Source: RGIG4097 sp964637515 (GTDB lineage Bacteria > Bacillota > Clostridia > Christensenellales > CAG-917). From it: a stretch of 47,274 nt of DNA. The notes below the pieces were generated by a model. It ran no database searches, had not been told where the DNA came from, and worked only from the letters and a program-made list of their open reading frames with translations. Made by a program: the position numbers and the translations under genes. Shown here piece by piece: positions 39,880-47,202 of this stretch. Where the stretch lies: the NCBI GenBank assembly GCA_964637515.1, contig CAZWUI010000011.1, positions 1-47,274 on the forward strand, written 5' to 3'. The first letter of the stretch is position 1; every line of letters starts with the position of its first letter.

Positions 39880-40028
39880 CGTTTTTCCTCCTGCTTTTGC
39901 TTTTTCTTTTGCCTCATAGCTTTGATAATGCCTTGAGGGTAGCGGATCCACGCCAGAGCCACGCAGCACACTGCGCCGAGCCCCAGCAGGATGACGGCGA
40001 TCGCTCCGATCGAGATCATGATCTTCAT
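39876..40028 (-). CDS. Small single-pass membrane protein
   Basis: A 50-residue protein from ATG 40028 (MKIMISIGAIAVILLGLGAV), with one transmembrane helix spanning about residues 4-26 and a basic cytoplasmic tail (MRQKKKQKQEEKR). AAGGAGG lies ahead of the start. It overlaps neighbours on both sides by 4 bases. Role unknown; small early membrane proteins of phages may act in host takeover or exclusion. Confidence 0.7.
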   Translation of the reverse strand: MKIMISIGAIAVILLGLGAVCCVALAWIRYPQGIIKAMRQKKKQKQEEKR

Positions 40029-40231
40029 GTTTCCGCCTCCTTCAGAGAGCATAAGCCCGGGTCTGCATAGCATACGCTGTGCGCTGACTTGTCGAGCAGC
40101 TGCACGAAGCCGCTGCGGTTTCCTTTCTCGTCGTAGTTGTACCCGGTCTGCGAGATCCTCATATACTCGATGCCTCTGTGTATCACCGGCACGTGCTTCT
40201 GGGCAGCTTCGTCCGCTTCTTTGAGCGTCAT
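40025..40231 (-). CDS. Hypothetical early protein
   Basis: A 68-residue protein, MTLKEADEAAQKHVPVIHRG, with a beta-rich middle (EYMRISQTGYNYDEKGNRSG) and no recognisable family. AGGAGG precedes ATG 40231, which overlaps the recU stop by 4 bases. Confidence 0.68.
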   Translation of the reverse strand: MTLKEADEAAQKHVPVIHRGIEYMRISQTGYNYDEKGNRSGFVQLLDKSAHSVCYADPGLCSLKEAET

Positions 40232-40872
40232 GCCTGATCACCTCCTGCTTTCTTTTTGCAAGCAGGGCAGAGGTGCCCGCCCTCTCCGTCATACGTTCCG
40301 CAGCTGACGCATATTTCGGGGAGCGGCACCGGCTCCGGCAGGTCGTTGACGTTCAGGATCCCGTGCAGGATCTTGATGACGCCGGCCGTGTACGGGATGC
40401 GGAACTGCTGCACGTCCTTCTCGGTGACGTAGAGCCGGCCGTATATCGCCTTCATGTTCTCCCAGACCTGCCACGGCACCCGGTAGAAGTGGTCGAAGCC
40501 GAAGCAGAGGAGAACGAAACAGAGGGCTCCGATCTTCTGGTGGTCTCTGAGGTCGTCCATCTGTTCAGACGTCAGCCTCTTGCGCTCGAAGCGGTCGGTG
40601 TCGGTTTGCTTGGCCTCGAAGCGGATTGCTCGGCCTCCGTACATGGTGCCGCTGAAGTCGACCTGCGCCTTCTTCTCGTAGTGAGCGAGGAACTGGCCAT
40701 GCTGGCCCATGGGGCGGATCGGTTTCATCGGTTCCGGGGTTTTGTCTGCCTTCAGGAGTCCTCTCTCAAAGTGCCAGTCGAGGGATCCGGCGATTTGGTT
40801 CTCGAACTGAGCACCCGCCACGCGGGCCCGGGCTCCGGCGATCTGTCTCTTGTAGCGTTCGGTGTCTGTCAT
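40228..40872 (-). CDS. recU: RecU-like Holliday junction resolvase with zinc ribbon
   Basis: A 214-residue protein of the RecU family: FENQIAGSLDWHFERGLLKA, KTPEPMKP, then KKAQVDFSGTMYGGRAIRFE with the acidic nuclease core (D, E, K: VDFSG and FEAKQTDTDRFE) and FYRVPWQVWENMKAIYGR. The last 30 residues add a CVSCGTYDGEGGHLCPACKK zinc ribbon not present in bacterial RecU. It resolves branched recombination or replication intermediates. It lies next to the ERF/SSB recombination genes. GGAGG precedes ATG 40872. Confidence 0.9.
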   Translation of the reverse strand: MTDTERYKRQIAGARARVAGAQFENQIAGSLDWHFERGLLKADKTPEPMKPIRPMGQHGQFLAHYEKKAQVDFSGTMYGGRAIRFEAKQTDTDRFERKRLTSEQMDDLRDHQKIGALCFVLLCFGFDHFYRVPWQVWENMKAIYGRLYVTEKDVQQFRIPYTAGVIKILHGILNVNDLPEPVPLPEICVSCGTYDGEGGHLCPACKKKAGGDQA

Positions 40873-41213
40873 CTTGAGTACCTCCCGCTGCGTTCCTTCA
40901 GGATCCTCTCGCCGTCTCTGACGGGGATCCCGTGAGTTTTGGCCAGCTCGATCTCGGCCTGCATGCCTTCGCTCGGGTTGTCAAGCCCGAACACCCAGAC
41001 CTCGGAGCACTCGAGGAGCAGCTGCATCCCGGCTTCCATGGCCATGCTGCGCTCCTTGCTGTTGGTGTCGTCCGCGAAGCGGGTGAAGTAGATGTGCGGC
41101 GTGACTGGGATGTAGCCCATCCTGAAGCAGATGCCGCTGTACGTTATAGCGTTGTCGATGTTTTTCTCGTAGTCTCCCCGGCAAGGGGAGCAGATATAGA
41201 TCTTTTTCTTCAT
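40869..41213 (-). CDS. DUF4406 protein (nucleoside deoxyribosyltransferase-like)
   Basis: A 114-residue protein starting at ATG 41213 behind GGAGG; the longer frame upstream overlaps the previous gene without a site. KKKIYICSPCRGDYEKNIDN, IPVTPHIYF and LLECSEVWVFG with EGMQAEIELAKTHGIPV form the Rossmann-like pattern of DUF4406, related to nucleoside 2-deoxyribosyltransferases. A part in nucleotide metabolism is inferred. It overlaps both neighbours by 4 bases. Confidence 0.85.
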   Translation of the reverse strand: MKKKIYICSPCRGDYEKNIDNAITYSGICFRMGYIPVTPHIYFTRFADDTNSKERSMAMEAGMQLLLECSEVWVFGLDNPSEGMQAEIELAKTHGIPVRDGERILKERSGRYSR

Positions 41214-41878
41214 GTGTCGTCCTCCTGTTCTCCTCCGTCCTCCAGAAGAGCGAGCGCTTCGTTCCTCCAGAGTCGGCTGTATTGTTCTTCTCGGTGGCGG
41301 CGCTCCTCGGTGAGTTCCGCCAGCCTTGCAGGTTCTCCGCCGCCGATCGCAGCGGTGGCTTTGTCGATCGAGTTCAGCAGAGCAGTGCCGCACATTGCTC
41401 GTCCCTTTTCGCGCTCATACATGGGCGTGTATGCGTTTATAAACGCCACGCGATCCATGCCGGCGCGGCCGCCTCGGTAAATATCCCTGCGCATGTGGTA
41501 GAGTGTGCTGTACCCTCCGCAGTTTTCGACGGCTCTGGCGACCATTTCCGGGAGCTGGCGATGCAGATCTCCGTAGTTGTGCTCGCCTTCCGTAGCCATC
41601 AGATCCTCGACTGCTGCCCATGCCAGATCCGGAGGGATCAGGTCGGGGCGCTGTATCTCGAGCATGATCTCGCGGATCTCAGCCACCGAAGGCGGCCACT
41701 TGCTCGTGCTAATGTGCTTCTTGACGGCCAGACCTACGAGGCCGGGGTCGTCCTCTGAGAACATAGTCGCCCACATATTCACGACGCCCTTGACGTGTTC
41801 GTCGTCTTTGAACTTGTCAAAGTTCGGGTACGCCATGACGATGATCGCGATCAGCTTCGCGGTGTCTGCTCTCGTCAA
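41210..41878 (-). CDS. Replicative helicase loader/inhibitor, G39P-like
   Basis: A 222-residue protein. The N-terminus AKLIAIIVMAYPNFDKFKDD followed by VNMWATMFSEDDPGLVGLAV and WPPSVAEIREIM matches the G39P / helicase-loader pattern of Firmicutes phages. The C-terminus is charged and helical. It should deliver the host DnaB/DnaC helicase to the phage origin. The TTG start at 41878 overlaps the replisome organiser stop (TTGA) and follows AAGGTGATC. Confidence 0.83.
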   Translation of the reverse strand: MTRADTAKLIAIIVMAYPNFDKFKDDEHVKGVVNMWATMFSEDDPGLVGLAVKKHISTSKWPPSVAEIREIMLEIQRPDLIPPDLAWAAVEDLMATEGEHNYGDLHRQLPEMVARAVENCGGYSTLYHMRRDIYRGGRAGMDRVAFINAYTPMYEREKGRAMCGTALLNSIDKATAAIGGGEPARLAELTEERRHREEQYSRLWRNEALALLEDGGEQEDDT

Positions 41879-42714
41879 TACAGATCACCTTCTTCCTCGG
41901 CCACGATGTCTGCCAGAGCTCCGAGGGTTCCGGAAGGCTTCGCAGCTCCTCCGGTGCTGACCTCGGTGGGCTCGTCGTCCCATCTGCCTTGGTTCAGCCA
42001 TGTGAGCGGGTTCGGTATAAATCGCCCGCCATCGCGCCGCCACTGTTCTGTGCGCTTCTGAGCTTCGAGAGCTGCCATGATGTGATCAAACAGCTCGGCG
42101 GTCGGTTTCAGCTTTTTCCATGCCTTCAGGCAGCTGGCCTTACCGACTTTTTTGGGGTATGCCTTCCAGAACTCGGCGAAGCGTCTCTCCTGAAGCGTTT
42201 GCGCTTCAGAGGGTGTCATGGTACTGTTCGGTAATGTACTGTCATGTACTGTTTGGTTAGGTAAGGTACTGTTAGGTACGGTTACGAAAGAAGCGCTCGG
42301 AGTTTCCGCGCTTTCCTCGTCGTTTCCGTCGTAGTTCCCGCGGAAGTCTTGCGGAGAGCTTGCGGCTTCTGACGCGGCTCTCTTTCTGGCGCGGTCTTTC
42401 GCCCTTCTTTCCAGAAGTCTGCCGGCGTAGTCTTTCCAGTCATGGATCACGAGTCCGTCCTCCGTGTCGTCTATGTAGCCGGCAGAGATAAGAGCCTCGA
42501 CGAGTTGGTTGGGATCTCCGTCCCACTGCATCGCATCGGCGAGGTCGTAGCCGTCAAACTTCTCGAGCGTGCCATCCTGAGCGAAGTCGAGCGCCCACCA
42601 CCAAAGATAGTGGAGATGCCCGACCGCTGCCGGAAGGCTGACGCCCAGAAGGCGGGCCAGCTTTTTCGTCTTAGGGTGCCGGCCGACTTCCTGATGGCTT
42701 TCTATCCATGCCAT
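41875..42714 (-). CDS. Replisome organiser (DnaD-type initiator)
   Basis: A 279-residue initiator. Residues 1-120 form the phage replisome organiser N-terminal winged-helix domain (MAWIESHQEVGRHPKTKKLA, GHLHYLWWWALDFA). Residues about 143-167 are a pentapeptide repeat (TVPNS-TLPNQ-TVHDS-TLPNS) encoded by a 5-bp-phased DNA array. Residues about 180-245 are a DnaD-like C domain (FAEFWKAYPKKVGKASCLKA, then PNPLTWLNQGRWDDE). It binds the origin and recruits helicase with the next gene. AAGGAGG precedes ATG 42714. Confidence 0.88.
   Translation of the reverse strand: MAWIESHQEVGRHPKTKKLARLLGVSLPAAVGHLHYLWWWALDFAQDGTLEKFDGYDLADAMQWDGDPNQLVEALISAGYIDDTEDGLVIHDWKDYAGRLLERRAKDRARKRAASEAASSPQDFRGNYDGNDEESAETPSASFVTVPNSTLPNQTVHDSTLPNSTMTPSEAQTLQERRFAEFWKAYPKKVGKASCLKAWKKLKPTAELFDHIMAALEAQKRTEQWRRDGGRFIPNPLTWLNQGRWDDEPTEVSTGGAAKPSGTLGALADIVAEEEGDLY
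42221..42286. repeat. Pentameric GTNNN array inside the initiator gene: candidate origin
   Basis: On the plus strand 13 successive 5-mers from 42221 all begin GT: GTACT, GTTCG, GTAAT, GTACT, GTCAT, GTACT, GTTTG, GTTAG, GTAAG, GTACT, GTTAG, GTACG, GTTAC. GTACT recurs at 42221, 42236, 42246 and 42266. The 5-bp phase and the 3-bp codon phase meet every 15 bases, which gives the pentapeptide repeat of the protein. Lambda carries its origin iterons inside the initiator gene O in the same way. Origin function is inferred. Confidence 0.7.
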
Positions 42715-42732
42715 AATGGCGCCTCCTTTCGG

Positions 42733-43152
42733 TTAAAACGGAAGGTCGTCGTCGCCGTTGAGCTCTACGAAGTCCCCGCCACCTTCAGGGATGGCGTCGT
42801 TCTGGGGCTGACTGTCCTGACTTCCGTTCTGTGGTTTGCTGTCTGCGAAGTAAATGCGGTCGATGTGGAGTTCCACGACCTTGTGGTTGCTGCCGTTCTT
42901 GTCGGTGTACTTTCTGGCCTTCGGGCGGCCTTCGGCGACGACGAGGCGGCCCTTCTGCATGTATCTGCTGACGAACTCGGCCGTGTCACGCCATGCGACG
43001 CAGTCGACGAAGTCGGTCGGGGTGCTGCCGTCCTCACGCTTTCTGTCCTCCGGTGATGCGAGCGTGAAGCTCGTCACCGCCACGCCGTTCGGCGTGTATC
43101 TCAGTTCCGGGTCGGCGGTTAGCCTTCCCATGGTGATCTGCTTATTGAGCAT
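42733..43152 (-). CDS. ssb: Single-stranded DNA-binding protein
   Basis: A 139-residue SSB. The start is ATG 43152 (MLNKQITMGRLTADPELRYT), GGAGG 8 nt upstream; the longer frame lies in the ERF gene. The OB fold shows the usual VTSFTLASPEDRKREDG and FVDCVAWRDTAEFVSRYMQK stretches, and the C-terminal tip is DDDLPF, the partner-binding tail. It coats ssDNA in replication and ERF-mediated annealing. It overlaps the ERF stop by 11 nt. Confidence 0.95.
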   Translation of the reverse strand: MLNKQITMGRLTADPELRYTPNGVAVTSFTLASPEDRKREDGSTPTDFVDCVAWRDTAEFVSRYMQKGRLVVAEGRPKARKYTDKNGSNHKVVELHIDRIYFADSKPQNGSQDSQPQNDAIPEGGGDFVELNGDDDLPF

Positions 43153-44005
43153 TTGCTTGTCCTCCTTGGTTCTGCTGCGCATAGGCATCGAGCGAAGCGC
43201 AGATCTCGTCGTACTGTTCGCGGGTCATCGCTGCGGGGTTTTCGTGGCCGTACTTCTCGCGGATCCTCTTGTCGGCGGACTCCTTAGTCATGCCGCAGGC
43301 CTCGGCTTTTTTATAGAGCCGGTTCATCTGTGCCGGGCTGAGCGTGCGCTGCTGGCCCTGAGAGCTGTTTTGCGGCGCGTTCGTTCTCTGGGTGGTAGTT
43401 TGTCCGCTTCGGTAGGTTCCCGCGTTCTGGCGGCCATTCTGGGGCGCCTGCGGGGCGTCAGAGCCGTGGTCACTGTTGTCGGGATCGTCCTCGCCTTGGT
43501 CGATGTTGAATTTCTCGAAGAGGTAATACTTCAGGCAATACGTCCACGCGGATCCCTTGGCCTTGTCTGGGCCGCCGTCGTTGGTTCCCAGAGCGTGCAG
43601 GGTAATCTCCTGCGAGTCGTTCGGGTTGTCGACGTTCACCCAGCAGAGCGTCAGGTCTGCCTCATACACCCAGACGACGCGGTCGCCGTTCTTTGTGTGC
43701 TGGATGTAGGTGCTGAAGAATATCGGATCGCCGTTTTCGTGGTGGCGGGTTGCTTCTTCGTTGATAATGTCCCAGTCGACGCCCCACTCGTTCATGGCCG
43801 GCGCGAGGAGCTCGTACACGTCGAAGATCTTCGCGAAGGTGTACTTGACGCCGTCGCTGTGTTTCTTCTTGACGATCTCCGGGCAGGCCCGGCGGAGCTC
43901 GACGAACTTCTGGAAGAGGCTCATGTTCTTCGGATCCTTGGCCGGCGCCGATGCCTTCTTAGGTTCAGCGGCCGCGGCCGTCGTTTTGGTTGTAGCTGCT
44001 GCCAT
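43142..44005 (-). CDS. erf: ERF family single-strand annealing protein
   Basis: A 287-residue annealase. The ERF domain spans about 28-185: FQKFVELRRACPEIVKKKHS, YTFAKIFDVYELLAPAMNEW and the conserved TNDGGPDKAKGSAWTYCLKY. A Gln/Asn-rich linker and a helical C-terminal motif (AQMNRLYKKAEACGMTKESA) follow. It anneals homologous ssDNA and works with the SSB downstream and the Gam-like protein upstream. GGAGG precedes ATG 44005. Confidence 0.93.
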   Translation of the reverse strand: MAAATTKTTAAAAEPKKASAPAKDPKNMSLFQKFVELRRACPEIVKKKHSDGVKYTFAKIFDVYELLAPAMNEWGVDWDIINEEATRHHENGDPIFFSTYIQHTKNGDRVVWVYEADLTLCWVNVDNPNDSQEITLHALGTNDGGPDKAKGSAWTYCLKYYLFEKFNIDQGEDDPDNSDHGSDAPQAPQNGRQNAGTYRSGQTTTQRTNAPQNSSQGQQRTLSPAQMNRLYKKAEACGMTKESADKRIREKYGHENPAAMTREQYDEICASLDAYAQQNQGGQANAQ

Positions 44006-44018
44006 AGTGTTCCTCCTC

Positions 44019-44750
44019 TCAGAACTTCACGGAGAAGGTCGGAGCCGTCTCTGTCACGTTGACGCCTTCGACGATCTCGCCGGTCTCTGTGATGGTTGCG
44101 ATCGTGCCGGTGAATGTGATCTGCTTCTTCAGCTCTCCCCAGCGGGCGCTCTCCTCGACTTTGACGAGGTTCTCGTAGCCATTCTGGCGGAGCCATGCGA
44201 CGAGCTTCTCGTGGTCGGGCTCCGGTTTGATGCCGGCAGGTTTGCGGACGAGCTGACCGTGCAGCAGTCGGTAGGACTCTGTGCCGGTCTTGGTTCGCTT
44301 ACGCTCCACGGTGTCGAAGAATTGCTCGAGCATCGAGGTCAGGAACGCGGTGTTCTGCTCGTATCTGCGCTGGGCTCTCTCAACCTGTTCCTTCAGGCGG
44401 GCGATCTCCTGCTCAGCGAGGGCGGTGATGCGGTCGAGTTCATCCTTCTCGGCCTTGATCTTCTTCAGAGCCCAGTCAGCGCAGCCGTCGTCGGTAATGC
44501 TCCAGCGCTGCGGCGCCTGCTCCTCGTCGGGGTCTGCATCGCCGGGAAGAGTGAGCTCTTCGAGGGTGTCGAGGGTGAGCGGAGTGGCGGGAGCCTCTCC
44601 TGCGTCTTTTTCGGCCGTTTCTGGCGCGGCTTCGTTCGGGGTGGGTTCTTCTATGGGTTCAGGCGTTTCGACGCGCTGTGCGTCATTCTGGACGCCTTCC
44701 TGAGTGTTCTGCACCTCTTCGGCGGGTGCTGCCTTCTTTTTTGCTGCCAT
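44019..44750 (-). CDS. Gam-like / Gp157-type protein
   Basis: A 243-residue protein. The N-terminal 75 residues are acidic and low in complexity. Residues about 80-245 match the host-nuclease-inhibitor Gam / siphovirus Gp157 pattern: DDGCADWALKKIKAEKDELD, a long coiled coil, KRTKTGTESYRLLHGQLVRK and EPDHEKLVAWLRQNGYENLV. It likely shields DNA ends from host exonuclease. It stands directly before ERF, as in recombination modules. The segment VQNDAQRVETPE is encoded by DNA nearly repeated in the holin gene. Confidence 0.88.
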   Translation of the reverse strand: MAAKKKAAPAEEVQNTQEGVQNDAQRVETPEPIEEPTPNEAAPETAEKDAGEAPATPLTLDTLEELTLPGDADPDEEQAPQRWSITDDGCADWALKKIKAEKDELDRITALAEQEIARLKEQVERAQRRYEQNTAFLTSMLEQFFDTVERKRTKTGTESYRLLHGQLVRKPAGIKPEPDHEKLVAWLRQNGYENLVKVEESARWGELKKQITFTGTIATITETGEIVEGVNVTETAPTFSVKF

Positions 44751-44751
44751 G

Positions 44752-45369
44752 TTATTCTGCCTCCTTGAAAAATTTGTGGTTTTGGATCTCTATGACGAAG
44801 ATCTGCGACTCGTGGAACTCACTCTCGCAGAGGTTCGGGTTGTAGAAGTAGATGATCGGCTCGTCCGTGACGCCTTCGCCACGATCGAACACGGCCGCCA
44901 CTGCTGAGCGGACGCTGCTGGTCGGTTCGACTCTTGCGGTGGTGTAGTGGTATTTCTTCAGAATGGCCTCCGGTCTGAGGTTGTCCTTCAGGCAAGCGTT
45001 GAGGATGCACTGGGCGACAGCGACCTGCCCGTCGTATGGTTCGCCGCGGGACTCAGCTGAGACAACCTGCTCGATCAGGGTGCGCTCTTCAGCTGTGAGC
45101 TCGTAGAACGCGGCCGGCTCTGTCGAGGCCTCGGTCTGGGCGGTAGTTTCCGGGCTCTTGGTTTCCTCCGTGGTGGTGATGCCGATCGTCTCCTTACTCG
45201 GTTCATCGTCTCCTCCGTTGACTTCTGTGGAGATGCAGGCGATCAAAGTGGCGACCGCTGCGATCAGGATCAACGCCGCGAGAGCTCTCGGGACTATGTA
45301 CTTCAGGAACCTGCGGCGGCGTCTTGCCGTCCTTTTTTGCGTGGGTGTTGCTTCTCTTTTTCTTTCCAT
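44752..45369 (-). CDS. SleB-type cell wall hydrolase with N-terminal membrane anchor
   Basis: A 205-residue protein: basic N-terminus (KRTARRRRRFLKYI), a transmembrane helix at about 26-46 (PRALAALILIAAVATLIACI), a Thr/Glu-rich stalk, and a Hydrolase_2/SleB domain from about 90 (LIEQVVSAESRGEPYDGQVA, VAQCILN, then RGEGVTDEPIIYFYNPNLCE). The putative catalytic Glu is in SAESRGEP. It may cleave cell wall glycan strands outside the membrane. Lying between Gam and DnaQ in the early region is unusual for a lysis enzyme. GGAGG precedes ATG 45369. Confidence 0.87.
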   Translation of the reverse strand: MERKREATPTQKRTARRRRRFLKYIVPRALAALILIAAVATLIACISTEVNGGDDEPSKETIGITTTEETKSPETTAQTEASTEPAAFYELTAEERTLIEQVVSAESRGEPYDGQVAVAQCILNACLKDNLRPEAILKKYHYTTARVEPTSSVRSAVAAVFDRGEGVTDEPIIYFYNPNLCESEFHESQIFVIEIQNHKFFKEAE

Positions 45370-45379
45370 GTGTGCCTCC

Positions 45380-46102
45380 TTATTTGGCCAGCGCCGGCAG
45401 CGTCAGCCGCTCGGGGCGCTTGAATTTGGTGAAGTCCTGCGCGTGGTATGTAATGCCGGCGATCTTCTCGCCGCTGATGCCGTACTTCGGGTTGTACCCG
45501 AACACGTTGATGTAGGTGTGGAGATCGTCCCGCTCCTCGTCCATGGCCTTCGCGACTTCCAGAAGAGCGCAGACGTCGTCGATCGCGCGGTGGCTGTTCT
45601 GCACCTTGCTCTCGAGGTTGTAGTGCTTGATCGCCGCCTCGAGCTTGTGAGGGTATGCGGCGCGGTCTTTGTAGACCGTCAGGGTGTCGAGGAACTTGAG
45701 CTCGACGCCGAGCCGGTGGCCCTTGAGCAGCTGGCGGGTGAAGAGCAGATCGAACTGCGCGTTGTGTGCTGCCAGCAGGACGAGGTGCTTGGTGCCGGTT
45801 CCTTCGATCAGCTTATGGAAGCGGGTGGCCACTTCGGCCGGGCTTTTGCCTTCCTCCTGAAGCATGGCGTCGGTGATGTGCGTCAGCTCGGTGATCTCCG
45901 GCCTCAGCTGCTCGCCTTCAGGCAGGCGGATGAAGTCGTCCATCTTGTCCTCGATCCGGAGGGCTCCAGTCTGGGTTCTGACGACTCTGATCGCCGCGAG
46001 CTCTATGATCTGATGCTCGAGAGGCTCGAGGCCGCTCGTCTCGGTATCAAAGAACACAATCGCGTCGAAGTCGTCGAAGATCTTGGTGAAATATTCAGGC
46101 AT
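45380..46102 (-). CDS. DnaQ-like 3'-5' exonuclease
   Basis: A 240-residue exonuclease from ATG 46102 (AAAGGAG upstream). DEDDh motifs: FFDTETSGLEPLEHQIIELA (Asp19 and Glu21), HNAQFDLLF and NSHRAIDDVCAL. The C-terminus, FGYNPKYGISGEKIAGITYH, is an extension beyond the nuclease core. A role in processing DNA ends for recombination or replication is probable. Confidence 0.9.
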   Translation of the reverse strand: MPEYFTKIFDDFDAIVFFDTETSGLEPLEHQIIELAAIRVVRTQTGALRIEDKMDDFIRLPEGEQLRPEITELTHITDAMLQEEGKSPAEVATRFHKLIEGTGTKHLVLLAAHNAQFDLLFTRQLLKGHRLGVELKFLDTLTVYKDRAAYPHKLEAAIKHYNLESKVQNSHRAIDDVCALLEVAKAMDEERDDLHTYINVFGYNPKYGISGEKIAGITYHAQDFTKFKRPERLTLPALAK

Positions 46103-46250
46103 GTGCTGGTGCTCCTTTCTTTGCTCTGTTTTTGAGCCATTGTTTGAACTCAGCGTCGAGCGCTTGGCGGTCTTTTTCAGAAGATCTGAGAAGAGCCCTT
46201 CCGATCGCTTCCTGCTGGTGTGTTGCTGTTTTTTTAGCGTCGACTTGCAT
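46095..46250 (-). CDS. Small basic helical protein
   Basis: A 51-residue frame starting at ATG 46250, 5 nt after GGAGG, and ending with TGA at 46095-46097. The sequence runs MQVDAKKTATHQQEAIGRAL, then LRSSEKDRQALDAEFKQWLK and NRAKKGAPAHA. It fills the gap between two annotated genes and overlaps both slightly, with the tight spacing typical of this operon. No family recognised. Confidence 0.7.
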   Translation of the reverse strand: MQVDAKKTATHQQEAIGRALLRSSEKDRQALDAEFKQWLKNRAKKGAPAHA

Positions 46251-46623
46251 CTCGTCCTCCTTCCTGCTCCCGGAGACGCCTGAGCAGGCGGTTCCGGTAC
46301 TTCTTCCGGGTGCGTGCCTTCTTGGCGTGGTTCAACAGGTGCCACTCCTTCGGCGTGGCCACGGCCTTCATCTGCTCGTCCATTCCGATGCCGAACTGTC
46401 TGGCCAGCCTGACTATACCCTCGGCCGCTTCTCTCAGCGCATTGATGAACACCGGGATCGCTGCCGTGAAGGCTTCGATGACGGCGGTCATCTTCTCATT
46501 AGCGAAGGCTACGGCCTCCTCGGTGGTCATTCCGGCCTTTGTGGCCGCCTCGGCGAGCTGCTGAGCTTGTTCTTCGGTTAAGCCCTCGAAGAGCGGGCGG
46601 TTGTTTTGTTCTTGTGTTATCAT
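46234..46623 (-). CDS. Hypothetical early protein
   Basis: A 129-residue helical protein (MITQEQNNRPLFEGLTEEQA), with AFANEKMTAVIEAFTAAIPV and a basic C-terminus (HAKKARTRKKYRNRLLRRLR) that could bind nucleic acid. GGAGG lies before ATG 46623. Function unknown. Confidence 0.72.
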   Translation of the reverse strand: MITQEQNNRPLFEGLTEEQAQQLAEAATKAGMTTEEAVAFANEKMTAVIEAFTAAIPVFINALREAAEGIVRLARQFGIGMDEQMKAVATPKEWHLLNHAKKARTRKKYRNRLLRRLREQEGGRDASRR

Positions 46624-46645
46624 CCTGTCCTCCGCTTGTTATAAT

Positions 46646-46864
46646 TTACGCAACTTCCTTCGCAAAAAAAAGAGCGGGATCCATGCCGAAGCGCTCGCAG
46701 ATCATGATCTGCTCGGTTATGTAGAAGTCGCTGCCGCCGTTGAGCTTCAGCTGGACGGTCGCCTCGGAGCAGTTGATGACCTCTGCCACGTCTTTGTAGG
46801 TGATGCCATGTCCTGCGAGCCACAGTTTGACGGCAGTGTAGGGTGCGTGTTTTCTTGCGCTCAT
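46646..46864 (-). CDS. XRE-like helix-turn-helix protein
   Basis: A 72-residue protein from ATG 46864 (MSARKHAPYTAVKLWLAGHG), GGAGG 8 nt upstream; a GTG start nine codons earlier overlaps that site. GITYKDVAEVINCSEATVQL fits a helix-turn-helix, ending CERFGMDPALFFAKEVA, as in Cro-like proteins. It is among the early genes, so it may act as a Cro- or CII-type switch factor. Confidence 0.8.
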   Translation of the reverse strand: MSARKHAPYTAVKLWLAGHGITYKDVAEVINCSEATVQLKLNGGSDFYITEQIMICERFGMDPALFFAKEVA

Positions 46865-46878
46865 ATCTTTGTCCTCCT

Positions 46879-47202
46879 TTACTTTTCCCACAGTCCGGGG
46901 AATAATGTCTTGAATGTTCTGAAGTCTTGCGGGATGTCGACCAGCTCGTCCGGCGCTTCATTGTCTGGGTGTCCGATACCGCAGAACACAACCGTGCCGG
47001 CGAGTTCTTTGCCGGCGATGTCGCAGCAGCGTGGCAGGCCTTCCTGCTCTTGCCTGAAGAGCACGACGAGGTCGGTGCAGAGAATGATCTCGGCAACAGT
47101 GCCTCCGACCGTGTTCTCGAGGTTCTTGTGCGAGTCCGAGATGTTGACGTGTCTCGGGTTCTTTCCGGGTTCTTTGATGATCACGCTGATCTTCTTGCTC
47201 AT
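46879..47202 (-). CDS. DUF3846-like protein
   Basis: A 107-residue protein (MSKKISVIIKEPGKNPRHVN). VGGTVAEIILCTDLVVLF then GLPRCCDIAGKELAGTVVFC follow the DUF3846 pattern found in Firmicutes phages and mobile elements. Function unknown. The start overlaps the upstream stop (GCATGA) and GGAGG lies within the upstream gene. Confidence 0.78.
   Translation of the reverse strand: MSKKISVIIKEPGKNPRHVNISDSHKNLENTVGGTVAEIILCTDLVVLFRQEQEGLPRCCDIAGKELAGTVVFCGIGHPDNEAPDELVDIPQDFRTFKTLFPGLWEK

Noticed and set aside
39697..39969. Longer version of the small Zn protein gene (start 39969)
   Set aside because: The extra N-terminal residues lie in the neighbouring membrane-protein gene and lack a ribosome binding site; ATG 39879 has GGAGG.
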